From Paraglaciecola sp030730205 (GTDB taxonomy: Bacteria; Pseudomonadota; Gammaproteobacteria; Enterobacterales; Alteromonadaceae): DNA of 64,000 nucleotides. The stretch spans positions 124,001 through 188,000 of the forward strand of contig NZ_JBGQOM010000002.1 of the NCBI RefSeq assembly GCF_052119645.1, written 5' to 3'. Below the pieces are notes generated by a model that had not been told where the DNA came from, searched no databases, and saw only the letters and a program-made list of their open reading frames with translations. Both the position numbers and the translations under genes were made by a program. Below are positions 9,071 through 17,499 of the stretch, one piece after another (positions within the stretch are counted from its first letter, which is position 1; each line of letters starts with the position of its first letter).

Positions 9071-10177
9071 TTATTCTAACTTGCGATCCTTACCTTGATT
9101 TTCAGTGCTCAAAAATGCGTCATCACTTAGACTAGCCAAAAATGCCAACAAATCCTGTTTTTCTTCAGCTTGCAAAGTAAACCCCTGAATAAAAGGGCTT
9201 TTTAATGGGTTATTGATACCTGCTGCACGTCCACCTGCGGCATAAAAATCGATAACGTCAGCCAAAGTAGCCAAACTGCCATCATGCATATACGGCGCGC
9301 TATACTGTACGTTTCTTAAGGTGGGCGCTCGAAAACGCCCCATATCTTGCGCCTTATGTGTCACTTCATATAAACCTTGGTCATGCAACGGAAACGCGCC
9401 AACGCCATCTTCATTATATAAACCGGTATTGTGAAACGGCCGCAAATCTAAGCGCTGGTTTTCATGCTGACTTGATTGGGTAAAGTTAAAACCACCGTGG
9501 CAATGAAAACATTCTAAACGCTCTGAAAAAAACAGTTCCATACCCCGTAGCGCCGATTCACTCATGGCATCATCTTGAGCGAGATAAGCATAGCGATCGA
9601 AAGGCGAATTCAAACTCACCAAACTGCGTACGTAACTGGCTAAGGCAAAAACAATACGCTCAAAATTGGCGTCAGCCCCATCAAAGGCTTGCTCAAATAA
9701 AGGTCGATACCTCGCAGTATTAAAACGGTTAAGCACCTCTTTTTCATGGCCAGTAATCCCAAGTTCCACAGGATCTTCAGCAAACATGGGTATCAAAATC
9801 TGTTGCTCAATAGTATTTATACCAGAATGCGCCCACGTTAAATTACTGTTATAAGCAATATTAACCAGCGCTTGCGAATTGCGTCTCAGCACCTGTTGCG
9901 TTGCCCCCATTGCAAACTGACTATTTTGTGCAAACGCAAATTCAGGTTGATGGCAAGAAGCACACGACACCGATTGGTTAAACGACAAATTAACATCAAA
10001 AAATAGTGCACGGCCTAGCGCAACTTTGGCTTCACTCATCGGATTGTCTGCAGGCACGATGGGTTCGGGAAACCCTATCGGTATTGGCCACTTATAAGGA
10101 TCAGGCGCAGGTTTACACGCCACTATAGCGGCAATGGCCAATAAAAAAGCGATGTATTTCACGCTTCTACAAAGCAT
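9071..10177 (-). CDS. mbnH: Di-heme enzyme of the MauG/MbnH family
   Basis: Periplasmic di-heme c-type protein related to bacterial cytochrome c peroxidase and MauG. Counting from the ATG at 10177, a lipoprotein signal ends at Cys21 (AIVAC). Heme motifs are CASCH (C72-C75-H76) and CFHCH (C223-C226-H227). The end has PYMHDGSLATLADVIDFYA, typical of this branch. In the MbnP/MbnH family, MbnH oxidises a Trp of MbnP to kynurenine and so builds a copper site. Its start follows the stop of the MbnP-like gene directly, so the two are translationally coupled. A TTG at 10192 is an alternative start. Copper function here is inferred from the pair. Confidence 0.85.
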   Translation of the reverse strand: MLCRSVKYIAFLLAIAAIVACKPAPDPYKWPIPIGFPEPIVPADNPMSEAKVALGRALFFDVNLSFNQSVSCASCHQPEFAFAQNSQFAMGATQQVLRRNSQALVNIAYNSNLTWAHSGINTIEQQILIPMFAEDPVELGITGHEKEVLNRFNTARYRPLFEQAFDGADANFERIVFALASYVRSLVSLNSPFDRYAYLAQDDAMSESALRGMELFFSERLECFHCHGGFNFTQSSQHENQRLDLRPFHNTGLYNEDGVGAFPLHDQGLYEVTHKAQDMGRFRAPTLRNVQYSAPYMHDGSLATLADVIDFYAAGGRAAGINNPLKSPFIQGFTLQAEEKQDLLAFLASLSDDAFLSTENQGKDRKLE

Positions 10178-10178
10178 A

Positions 10179-11021
10179 TTATTGCCATTCAAAAACCTGA
10201 TTATCAGACATGTTTTTCATGATTTGTACGCAGCTTTCTTGATCAGGTTGCATCAAGCATGCTGTTTTGTTGTTAAGTGCAACACCGCTCAACAAGCGGT
10301 CTAAATGTAAGACCAATGTCTCACCTTGCTGCTGTTTAGGCAAATCAAAGGTCACGCGGTTAGGTTGCCCACATTGCATGGTAGGTGCTCGCATTGCAGA
10401 ATCGGCATAACATTCAGTGCTGCCAAGATGAAAAACCCAGCTTTGCTCGTCACCCAACATATCAAGGCGCATAAATTTGTGCCCAGCCCGCCACGACCAA
10501 AACATTGAAGGAATATTCAGCGGCGATGCTTGGCTAAGTGGGTTTAGGTGATTTAGTTCAAAGGGGATTCCGAGGGTAAATTGCAATTGCATGACCTCGG
10601 AAAAATCAATAGGCTGAGCAAGTTGTAAGCTTGCATGATAAGCAGAGATAAGCGGGCCGCTTTGTTCTGTTTGACTTGCTTGTTCCGCACAATCGGTATA
10701 TTGCAGTAAAGCCACATCATTGCTTTGCCAGTCGTTAGTGGTGAGAGGCAAGGCCTGTTGCACCCCATTTTGGCTAACATTCAGCTCACTGATAAAAAAC
10801 GCGAGTTGATTAATGCTCCAGTTTTGCTCATCCAAGCTTACTATTTGCTCGCACCTTATGGGAGCTTGTTGAAAAAACACCTCAACTTTAATCTCGCTCA
10901 GCGTGGGGTTGTCTTGCAACTTGCTACAGGCGCTAGACAGTAAAATAAAAACTAACACCAAAGTATTTTGCATAGCTTGGTGTAAAAATCGACATCTTGT
11001 TGTTAATCTATCGTTAATCAT
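10179..11021 (-). CDS. mbnP: MbnP-family copper-associated lipoprotein (four-Cys partner of the di-heme enzyme)
   Basis: Member of the family once called metallo-mystery-pair four-Cys protein. Its signatures are SMFWSWRAGHKFMRLDM and WVFHLGSTEC, plus several Cys (RCEQIV, YTDCAE, STECYA, MQCGQ) that could form disulfides. A lipobox LSSAC marks an outer-membrane or periplasmic lipoprotein. The start is uncertain. The ATG at 10973 gives a signal with no positive charge, while the ATG at 11021 gives a basic n-region, so the latter is preferred. A third ATG at 11066 would overlap the divergent gene. Family members bind copper after Trp-to-kynurenine conversion by MbnH. No methanobactin genes are nearby. 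Confidence 0.82.
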   Translation of the reverse strand: MINDRLTTRCRFLHQAMQNTLVLVFILLSSACSKLQDNPTLSEIKVEVFFQQAPIRCEQIVSLDEQNWSINQLAFFISELNVSQNGVQQALPLTTNDWQSNDVALLQYTDCAEQASQTEQSGPLISAYHASLQLAQPIDFSEVMQLQFTLGIPFELNHLNPLSQASPLNIPSMFWSWRAGHKFMRLDMLGDEQSWVFHLGSTECYADSAMRAPTMQCGQPNRVTFDLPKQQQGETLVLHLDRLLSGVALNNKTACLMQPDQESCVQIMKNMSDNQVFEWQ

Positions 11022-11037
11022 CTTTTGGGTAATAACT

Positions 11038-13770
11038 GTGATAATACGTTTATGCAAAAGCGGCATGATGCTGCTTACCTTGGTGCTCAGTCAAGGGATT
11101 CACGCACATGCAGAGCACGATAAAGCCAGATTTGTTGCCAACAATGGGCTTGACGAAGGTTTATGCAATAACCGATTTAGACCTTGTAAAACAGTTACTT
11201 ACGCAGCGCAGCATGCCGCCAAAGGTGACAAAATATTAGTAGCACAGGGCCAATACCACATCACCTCTGCCGAAGATTTACTGTATCTAAGCGGTCAAGT
11301 TACTCCCGTTTTAGCCGGTTTCGACCAGGTTGATCAGTATCAAAATCAAAATCCAGACACTTTTGTTACCAGTATTAGTGGCGTGCCTGCTGAATATGCA
11401 GAGCAACTCAGCCAGCAAGGCTTTCATGTCATTCGCGACAGCAAATCCTTACCGCAAATCAGTTTAATGGCCAAAAACAGTGCTTTTAGCCCGCTTAGCG
11501 TCATGCAAAAAAGCCAAGGAGCACAAAGCTGCACGGCCGGGCAAGCGAGTGGTTTTGCGTGTGAAAACATTTCGTTGTTGTCTCATGTAGCATTAGCCGA
11601 TTTTCCTTCATCGCCACAGTCTGCCAATGATATTTGGGGTCATGTTGATTTAAATAACGGTAAAGAATACGCGTTAATTGGCCTAAGCAACGCCATTAGC
11701 GTAGTGGATGTAAGCCAACCTGAAAGCCCAGTAATTGTAGGAAGTATTAGCGGGCAAGCCACTACGTGGCGAGATATCAAAGTATGGCAATATTTTGATG
11801 TCACGGAAAATCGCTGGAAAGCCTACGCCTATGCCAGTGCTGACAATGTCAGTGAAGGTCTCACCATTATTAATTTATCGAACCTGCCCCAGAGTATCAG
11901 TGTAGCCAGCCGCCAAACCCTCGATGCCTCAGCGCACAACGTGTATATCAGCAACGTGGATTACGGTTTAAACATTGCCCACAACACCAGCCAGCCTTTA
12001 CTACACGTGACGGGTTCTAATCGCTCAAACGGGGCATTTCGCTCATATAGCCTCCTTAATCCAGAGTCACCTAGTTTGCAGTATCAGTTGCCTAATGCGA
12101 GCCGCAGTGACTACACCCATGACGCCTCATCACTATTGATTACCGATAGCCGGGCGCAAAGCGATTGTGTTAATGCCACTGCACCGGGGTGCCAGGTGCT
12201 GCTTGATTTTAACGAAACCAGCTTACGAATTTGGGATCACAGCAATGCCAATCAAGCGACAGAGCTTAGCAACACCACCTATCCTTTAGCCGAGTACACC
12301 CACTCTGGTTGGTGGACCGAAGACAAACAATACGTCATTGTGCACGACGAGCTTGACGAACAGCGCCATGGCATCAACACCACCTTAAACATATTTGAAA
12401 TTAGTGATCTAACTGCCCCTACTCTTGTCGGCACATGGACAGGCCCCACTCGCGCCATTGATCATAATGGCTTTGTGCGTGGAAACCGCTATTTTATGTC
12501 AAATTACGAGCGTGGTTTAACGGTGCTCGACATCACTCAAGCCGCAAGTCCACAGCAAATTGGCTATTTTGATACTTATCCGGTGTCTGACAATGGAGCA
12601 TTTAATGGAGCATGGGGTGTTTACCCGTTTTTACCCAGCGGCAACATTCTTGTCAGTGATATCAACAGTGGTTTATTTGTTTTACAAGACAATACCTTGG
12701 CAGAAAATGGCGCCAGTGTGGCCTTTAGCCAAGGCGTTCTAGAGATTAATGAAGGTGATACCGCACAAATTTCGGTCACTAAAAGTGGGCCTAATAGCGG
12801 TACAGTCGCTTATGAAGTACTCAGTGGGTCTGCCAATAGCAGTGATTACCACATCACTCAAGGCGAGCTAAGCTGGCCAGCCAATGACAACACGCCACAG
12901 AACATGTCGATTAGCGTCAATATCGACTCGCTCGCAGAGCCCAACGAAGTCTTTTTTGTACGCTTAATCAACCCAACCAATGGCATTGCCCTTGGCAATC
13001 CCAATATATTGCAGCTTAAAATTACCGGCCTGAGTCAAACTGGCACCATCAGCTTTGCCCAAAGTACCTTGCAAGTAAAAGAAACCGACGGCGAATTTGA
13101 GGTAATCGTTGAACGCATTGGCGGCAGTGAAGAACAAATAGTCATTGAATACCGTGTGCAATCAGGCTCGGCGATTGTTGGGCAAGATATCGCCGACACT
13201 CAAGGGACTTTAACTTGGCAAGCCGGTGATAGCAGCAGTCGCACCTTACCAATTAGCGTGCTAAACGATACGCAATCTGAGCCTGACGAGTCATTTACGA
13301 TTATACTGCAAGCCCCTGAAGCACGCTTTTTAGGCCAACAAACAAGCTTAGCCGTTACCATATTTGATGACGAATCCAATCAAGCACCACAAGCTGAGGC
13401 CGGTGAAAATTTTCAGGTTAATACTCGCCAATCAAGCCAGTTAAACGGCACTGGCAATGATCCTGAAGCACGTACCTTACGTTTTGCATGGCAACAAACT
13501 GCGGGCACGAGCGTTACTTTAAATAATGCCAATACCGCACAAGCCTCGTTTACCGCGCCAGCGGTGGCCGGCACATTAACGTTTAGCCTCACCGTAAGCG
13601 ACGATTTTGGCTTAAACGCCACCGACAGTGTGCAGGTCAACGTAGTGAGCACCAACAGCACTACACCAACAGGGGGAAGTGGCGGAACCCTAGTTGCTTT
13701 ACTCTGCCTAGCTATGCTAATTTTGCCCGCCCGTTTACGCCGTAAACTGTATATTAATCAACCCACTTAA
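11038..13770 (+). CDS. Choice-of-anchor B family surface protein with Calx-beta domains and GlyGly-CTERM tail
   Basis: Exported protein of about 910 aa. The first part resembles the start of a pectate-lyase-like domain (NRFRPCKTVTYAAQHAAKGD). LVIVD-type repeats follow, for example YALIGLSNAISVVDVSQPES. Two Calx-beta domains are encoded at about 12700-13030 and 13040-13375, and a PKD/REJ-like domain at 13390-13655. The C-terminus (13668-13770) has TPTGGSGG, a hydrophobic helix and LRRKLY, a GlyGly-CTERM signal that rhombosortase would cleave, linking export to type II secretion. The GTG at 11038 is preferred because it gives a basic n-region before MMLLTLVL and AHA cleavage; an ATG at 11065 is possible. 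It is divergent from the MbnP/MbnH genes and probably shares their control. Confidence 0.8.
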   Translation: MIIRLCKSGMMLLTLVLSQGIHAHAEHDKARFVANNGLDEGLCNNRFRPCKTVTYAAQHAAKGDKILVAQGQYHITSAEDLLYLSGQVTPVLAGFDQVDQYQNQNPDTFVTSISGVPAEYAEQLSQQGFHVIRDSKSLPQISLMAKNSAFSPLSVMQKSQGAQSCTAGQASGFACENISLLSHVALADFPSSPQSANDIWGHVDLNNGKEYALIGLSNAISVVDVSQPESPVIVGSISGQATTWRDIKVWQYFDVTENRWKAYAYASADNVSEGLTIINLSNLPQSISVASRQTLDASAHNVYISNVDYGLNIAHNTSQPLLHVTGSNRSNGAFRSYSLLNPESPSLQYQLPNASRSDYTHDASSLLITDSRAQSDCVNATAPGCQVLLDFNETSLRIWDHSNANQATELSNTTYPLAEYTHSGWWTEDKQYVIVHDELDEQRHGINTTLNIFEISDLTAPTLVGTWTGPTRAIDHNGFVRGNRYFMSNYERGLTVLDITQAASPQQIGYFDTYPVSDNGAFNGAWGVYPFLPSGNILVSDINSGLFVLQDNTLAENGASVAFSQGVLEINEGDTAQISVTKSGPNSGTVAYEVLSGSANSSDYHITQGELSWPANDNTPQNMSISVNIDSLAEPNEVFFVRLINPTNGIALGNPNILQLKITGLSQTGTISFAQSTLQVKETDGEFEVIVERIGGSEEQIVIEYRVQSGSAIVGQDIADTQGTLTWQAGDSSSRTLPISVLNDTQSEPDESFTIILQAPEARFLGQQTSLAVTIFDDESNQAPQAEAGENFQVNTRQSSQLNGTGNDPEARTLRFAWQQTAGTSVTLNNANTAQASFTAPAVAGTLTFSLTVSDDFGLNATDSVQVNVVSTNSTTPTGGSGGTLVALLCLAMLILPARLRRKLYINQPT

Positions 13771-13823
13771 TACGACTCACCCAGTTTTATTATTCTAACT
13801 AAAAAATATAGGGAAATACTCTC

Positions 13824-15242
13824 ATGCAAAACTTCCTAAAAGGCGCCATTGCGGTGGCCGTTATCGCTGGTGTGGCTGCCGCACCTAAATTGATCGGCTT
13901 ATCAGTAGTCGAAAACTTGAATGCACACATCGCACAAATCAATGAAATTCCCAGTTATCAAGCCAGTATCAGAGAAGTTCATTCCTCTTGGTTTAATACC
14001 ACAGCTGTTATTGATGTAGCGCTGAGCGTGCCGGAATTAGACGCCGAGATGCAAGAGGCCCTCACCTTTCACCTTGACTTCAGTGCCCAACATGGCCCGA
14101 TTTTAATGGGTGAACAAATTGGTATTGGCCGCGAGGCGTGGAGCATCAGTTATCAAGGTGACAGTTTACGAGAAAAACTCGACTTTGCCGCTGAACAAGC
14201 ACTTTATCGTTTTAATGCCAAAACCAGCCTATTAGGCGCAACGTCTATCAGCGACCGTGTTTTGCCATTCAACGTGACCATCAAAGAGTTTCAAGAAATC
14301 TCGATGCGTTTTAGCGGCTATCAAGGTAGCGGCGAAATACAGGGTAAACATATAAATTATCTGGCTAACATCGAAAAAATGAGCATCGATGGCGACGGTA
14401 AACATGCCTCCATTGACCATATTCAATTTGATACCAGCCTTGACGCAACACTAGACCAAATTTTCTCGGGTGAGGTGTACGACTCAATCGTCAAAGTTAG
14501 CATTGCCGCGATGCACTTTAAAGATGAACAAGATCCCGCCATGACCAGCAATGTCACCAATACCGTCATAACGGCAGAAAGTGATGCAGACCAAGCCAAT
14601 AAGCTCTTCCATATTTTATCGTCATACTCAGTCGAAAGTTATCAGGTCATGGGCTCAGAAGGTCAAAACCTGCATCTTAATATCGATATGAATAACATCA
14701 GCACAGACTTTTTAAAAGCCTACCAAAATCAAATGCAAGAAGTCATGCAAAACCCACAAAACGATCCCGCCGCCACTCAAGAACAACTATTGGCGTTTAT
14801 GGATGAGAACCTATTGGACTTACTTATTGCATCACCCGAACTCAATATCGCACAACTGAGTGGCACCATTGACCAAGGTAATTTTAGCGCTCAACTGTTT
14901 ACCAAATTAGTCAATATCACCGCCCTACCCGACAACATGCTCGACACCGCATATTGGTTAAGCCACATTCAAGCCAGTACCAACATTGAGCTTGAGCAAA
15001 ACATTGCTGAGATGGTGGCCAAGTTAGTGCTGAAGTCGCAGTTACAAGGCAACCCACAAATGGCCCAAGCAACGCCAGAAGAATTAGACGAAATAGCCAT
15101 GCAACAAGCCCCGATGATGTTGCAAAATTTAGAACAACAAGGGCTACTGCAAACAACGGCAAACGGCTATAAACTCGTGGCAGAATTAAAAGACAGCCAA
15201 GCCACTTTAAACGGTAACCCAATTCCATTACCTATCCCATAG
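13824..15242 (+). CDS. YdgA/DUF945 family protein
   Basis: 472-aa exported or inner-membrane-anchored protein of the YdgA (DUF945) family. The N-terminal hydrophobic stretch ends in AVIAGVAAAPKLIG. It is followed by the family pattern YQASIREVHSSWFNTTAVID and long repetitive beta-rich segments. Function of the family is not established. It has a ribosome site AGGGAAA before the ATG, starts 53 bp after the Calx-beta gene, and ends at a strong terminator. A short transcript with the upstream gene is possible but not shown. Confidence 0.82.
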   Translation: MQNFLKGAIAVAVIAGVAAAPKLIGLSVVENLNAHIAQINEIPSYQASIREVHSSWFNTTAVIDVALSVPELDAEMQEALTFHLDFSAQHGPILMGEQIGIGREAWSISYQGDSLREKLDFAAEQALYRFNAKTSLLGATSISDRVLPFNVTIKEFQEISMRFSGYQGSGEIQGKHINYLANIEKMSIDGDGKHASIDHIQFDTSLDATLDQIFSGEVYDSIVKVSIAAMHFKDEQDPAMTSNVTNTVITAESDADQANKLFHILSSYSVESYQVMGSEGQNLHLNIDMNNISTDFLKAYQNQMQEVMQNPQNDPAATQEQLLAFMDENLLDLLIASPELNIAQLSGTIDQGNFSAQLFTKLVNITALPDNMLDTAYWLSHIQASTNIELEQNIAEMVAKLVLKSQLQGNPQMAQATPEELDEIAMQQAPMMLQNLEQQGLLQTTANGYKLVAELKDSQATLNGNPIPLPIP

Positions 15243-15257
15243 GCAGGTGTTGGACAC

Positions 15258-15292
15258 AAAAAAGGTCGCAAATAAAACCTGCGACCTTTTTT
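15258..15292 (+). terminator. Rho-independent terminator of the YdgA-family gene
   Basis: AAAAAAGGTCGCA / TGCGACCTTTTTT stem with a 9-nt loop, 15 bp after the stop codon. The A-run on the left and T-run on the right make it potentially bidirectional. Confidence 0.92.
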
Positions 15293-15349
15293 ACCTTGCA
15301 ACAAGCGCACAAAAATCAACCAAACAGTCAGTCATTCACATGCAAACTA

Positions 15350-15378
15350 ATGACAAGCCCCATAAAACTGCTTATACT
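15350..15378 (+). promoter_or_regulatory. Promoter of the tRNA gene
   Basis: ATGACA (-35) and TATACT (-10) with a 17-bp spacer. The sequence GCGCACC directly after the -10 is GC-rich, as in stringently controlled stable-RNA promoters. It lies about 65 bp before the tRNA. Confidence 0.7.
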
Positions 15379-15445
15379 GCGCACCGTTTTGTTGCCACCG
15401 CTACGTTTTGCATAGTCACGGTATCAAACAATCTGCACAAATAAT

Positions 15446-15522
15446 GGCCCCATAGCTCAGTTGGTTAGAGCATCCGACTCATAATCGGCAGGTCCCCTGT
15501 TCAAGTCAGGGTGGGGCCACCA
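15446..15522 (+). tRNA. ileX: tRNA with CAU anticodon, best read as tRNA-Ile2 (lysidine type)
   Basis: 77 nt with encoded CCA. The acceptor stem is GGCCCCA / TGGGGCC, the D-arm contains AGCTCAGTTGGTTAGAGC, the anticodon loop is CTCATAA (CAT), and the T-arm contains GTTCAAGTC. A CAU anticodon fits elongator Met or Ile2. The C4-G69 and C5-G68 pairs are those of Ile2 tRNAs, whereas elongator tRNA-Met of E. coli has U4-A69 and A5-U68. TilS would then convert C34 to lysidine so that it reads AUA. It borders an AT-rich island on its 3' side. Distinction from tRNA-Met is inferred from the acceptor stem only. Confidence 0.9.
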
Positions 15523-15578
15523 TTTTTAAAGATAAAAACATTTAAAATCAATATCTTACCTGAAAATAAATCAATTCT

Positions 15579-15611
15579 GTTCCACTTTTGTTCCACTTTT
15601 GTTCCACTTTT
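15579..15611 (+). repeat. Three perfect tandem copies of GTTCCACTTTT
   Basis: Units at 15579-15589, 15590-15600 and 15601-15611, each 11 bp with no mismatch, starting 57 bp after the tRNA CCA end. Such short repeats just past a tRNA are often found at integration sites of mobile elements. That role is inferred here. Confidence 0.85.
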
Positions 15612-15990
15612 CCATTGTATTTTTATCTGTCAAAAGGTCAAACTATTAATTTTGGCCCTAAAATAGATAAATTGGCTATCCTTCTACAAATCAGCAATCA
15701 AGATTCATAATTACTATAGAAATAGTTTTTCCAAGCGAAAAAGGTATCCATTTAGTTAGCAGAGATTAGGGAAATTCTGACCGTACACAATTTTATAATT
15801 AAAATTTCAAGAGTTAGATCATGTTTGAATAGACACTATGTGCCAGAAGCCGCCCTTCGCCCTCGTCTTGGTATAGAGCAAATATTCAGACCATAGCGGA
15901 CTTTAGATTAACTGATTGGTTAAATATTTCTCACCTCAATATGCTGTATAAAAAATCAGGTATAATAAGGTTTGGTGAATAATGCCAATA

Positions 15991-16101
15991 TCGCTTCCTA
16001 TTAAATAGATTTTCTAGGACTCACTTTGTTTTTCAGAAAACAGCTAAGTTATTAATTTAATTATGGAAAATATTTTGCACATGGTTTTTAATAGGAAGCG
16101 A
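15991..16101. repeat. 15-bp perfect inverted repeats, 81 bp apart
   Basis: TCGCTTCCTATTAAA at 15991-16005 and its exact reverse complement at 16087-16101. The 111-bp segment has no coding potential and could be a miniature element or part of a folded site. No clear target-site duplication flanks it. Confidence 0.6.
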
Positions 16102-16270
16102 AAAAAGTCTCGTTAAATTACCGGGTAACCCGTCAGGCTCCTTTTGCTTTTTAGAACTGCCGTAGTTTTAGCTTAATTGAAGTAAAAAATACGTAATAAA
16201 ATCAGAAGGTAAGCACTGAAAATGACGAAAAAAACAATCAAGCCGAGCAGTTGCAAATGCGAAATGCTCG

Positions 16271-16288
16271 TTAATAAGCGTTATGTGT
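16271..16288 (+). repeat. attC-like right half-site (R') before cassette 1
   Basis: TTAATAAGCGTTATGTG resembles the L'-R' half of an integron attC site (core GTTATGT). It lies immediately before a small gene with its own ribosome site, as expected for a cassette boundary. No matching left half could be found upstream, so the first attC is probably truncated or decayed. Confidence 0.45.
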
Positions 16289-16305
16289 AAAGGGAGCTTT
16301 TAGTT

Positions 16306-16554
16306 TTGTATATTGTATTTAGTATTCTGCCGATGTTATTGGCTGTTTCAGCCATTTTCGTTTGGATTGCGTCATTCATAGCCTTGTTTAAGTACGCTGG
16401 CTATTACAAATCGGATGTTGAAAAGGATTTGGTCTTGTTTCCTCTTTTTATCTGGTTTCTGATGGTGCTCCTTAGCGGTCCTGTTGCCGTCATAGTTTTT
16501 TGGCTGCTGCATCATTCTTCGTTAAATCCCAACATTTATAGGCCCAGGCTTTAA
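16306..16554 (+). CDS. Small two-span membrane protein on gene cassette 1
   Basis: 82 aa, not recognised. Two hydrophobic segments (about residues 4-28 and 42-68) are joined by a polar loop with KYAGYYKSDVEKD. The start is a TTG at 16306 with GGGAG 9 bp upstream; no in-frame ATG fits. The gene starts 18 bp after an attC-like core and is followed by a full attC-like site, the usual layout of an integron cassette. Composition is AT-rich. Function unknown. Confidence 0.6.
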   Translation: MYIVFSILPMLLAVSAIFVWIASFIALFKYAGYYKSDVEKDLVLFPLFIWFLMVLLSGPVAVIVFWLLHHSSLNPNIYRPRL

Positions 16555-16570
16555 TCTTGAGAATGCCTAC

Positions 16571-16657
16571 ACATAACAAGTTAAATCATCGGAAAATCCC
16601 TCGCAGGCCAAACAACGGCCAAAGCGCTCGGTCTTTCCGCTGTTTAAAGCGTTATGC
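16571..16657 (+). repeat. attC-like recombination site 1
   Basis: Starts with ACATAAC (R'') and ends with GTTATGC (R'), 87 bp in all. Next to these, TTAAA on the left pairs with TTTAA on the right. Inside, CGGAAA pairs with TTTCCG, and GGCC with GGCC at the tip. The imperfect palindrome with outer inverse cores is the architecture of attC sites used by integron integrases. It sits between two small AT-rich genes in the same orientation. Confidence 0.65.
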
Positions 16658-16679
16658 ACTCACCGAATAAGGAAGTTCT

Positions 16680-17111
16680 ATGGAAGTAAAAGAAAAAGTT
16701 GCTAATGCTCTCATTTCAAAGACAGCTGAAGGCGTGGCAGTAGCAGTAGCCCTAATATTGATTTGGTGTGGAGGTAAGTTAGCCCCAATAATTACACCAA
16801 TAATAGAAGAAAAAGCGCCTAAAGAGTTACTAATCTCCCTACTATTTGGATCTCTAGCTCTCAACCTTCTTTTATTAATTCTTTTTTGGGCGCTAAATAG
16901 GAAAAAATCGGAGTTTAGGCTCAAGTATGGAATATATTGGGATAAGGAAAAAAATCCTCACTGTCCAAATTGCAAAATTCCGATTGGGGGTTATAACAGT
17001 TATTCTACAGGCGGGGTTGGCTATTATTGCAAGCCTTGTGGAAAAATTTTTCCACTAACAGACTCTAGTGGTAATGATATAAAACCAGAACAGGCTGTAT
17101 CGGAACTTTAA
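16680..17111 (+). CDS. Membrane protein with C-terminal zinc-ribbon motif on gene cassette 2
   Basis: 143 aa, family not recognised. Two TM segments (about residues 17-38 and 50-72) are followed by a cytosolic tail with CPNC (about 98-101) and CKPC (about 119-122), a probable zinc ribbon. GGAAG lies 4 bp before the ATG. It is framed by attC-like sites on both sides and reads in the same direction as cassette 1. Function unknown. Confidence 0.68.
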   Translation: MEVKEKVANALISKTAEGVAVAVALILIWCGGKLAPIITPIIEEKAPKELLISLLFGSLALNLLLLILFWALNRKKSEFRLKYGIYWDKEKNPHCPNCKIPIGGYNSYSTGGVGYYCKPCGKIFPLTDSSGNDIKPEQAVSEL

Positions 17112-17113
17112 GT

Positions 17114-17246
17114 GCATAACAAACGCATTAACACTCGCTGCGCTCGCTAGGGACAAAAACACGTAGGCTCCCTTCGCTTCGCTTATGTGGACTCCCCCTT
17201 GTCAACAACATTAACAATCAATTAAAGAATAAATGCGTGCTTATGT
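17114..17246 (+). repeat. attC-like recombination site 2, right end degenerate
   Basis: Begins 2 bp after the cassette 2 stop with GCATAACAAACGCATTAA. The inner parts contain GGGAC and GGCTCCC with the hairpin-prone CGCTGCGCTCGC and CTTCGCTTCGC. The right end AAATGCGTGCTTATGT partly mirrors the left end (ACGCATT versus AATGCGT), but the core is changed. About 133 bp, the size of long Vibrio-type repeats. Confidence 0.55.
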
Positions 17247-17499
17247 ACGAGTGATCTTCCCCCGATTTTGTAGGCACTAAGATACTATTGCTTGTTAACG
17301 CTAGCGCTGCGAATGTTTGCCTTTCGCTATAAAGGCTTTAGCGCTGTTTTTAAGCCATTGAAAATTATTTGTAAAACACATACTAAGAATGAAATATAAA
17401 ATGGCTACAACTTTTCGCATCAAGCCGCACCCCGCTTGTTTCTGTACAAAAAATAAACTAGCATCAGATCGATTTTATAAAACTTGATAGGGATTTGTT
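17247..17499. other. Non-coding right part of the cassette region
   Basis: No gene seen. The region contains TAACGCTAGCGCTGCG and GGCTTTAGCGCTG, which may be another decayed palindromic site. AT content rises towards the start of the lipoprotein gene at 17500. Confidence 0.4.

Larger units (their letters stand above)
15523..16278. other. AT-rich non-coding left part of the accessory island
   Basis: No convincing gene in about 750 bp on either strand. It holds the triple 11-bp repeat (15579-15611), a 15-bp inverted repeat pair (15991-16005 and 16087-16101) and a short perfect hairpin CGGGTAACCCG near 16122. Base composition is more AT-rich than the flanking core genes. No integrase or transposase remnant could be recognised. 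Confidence 0.5.

Noticed and set aside
15247..15444. 65-codon plus-strand open frame
   Set aside because: It overlaps the YdgA-gene terminator and the tRNA promoter, and has no ribosome site or recognisable product.
15446..15522. Elongator tRNA-Met for the CAU tRNA
   Set aside because: The acceptor stem GGCCCCA with C4-G69 and C5-G68 matches Ile2-type tRNAs rather than the U4-A69, A5-U68 of elongator tRNA-Met; a modification assay would settle it.
16271..17246. Complete integron
   Set aside because: No integrase gene, attI site or cassette promoter was seen; only cassette-like genes and attC-like sites are supported.
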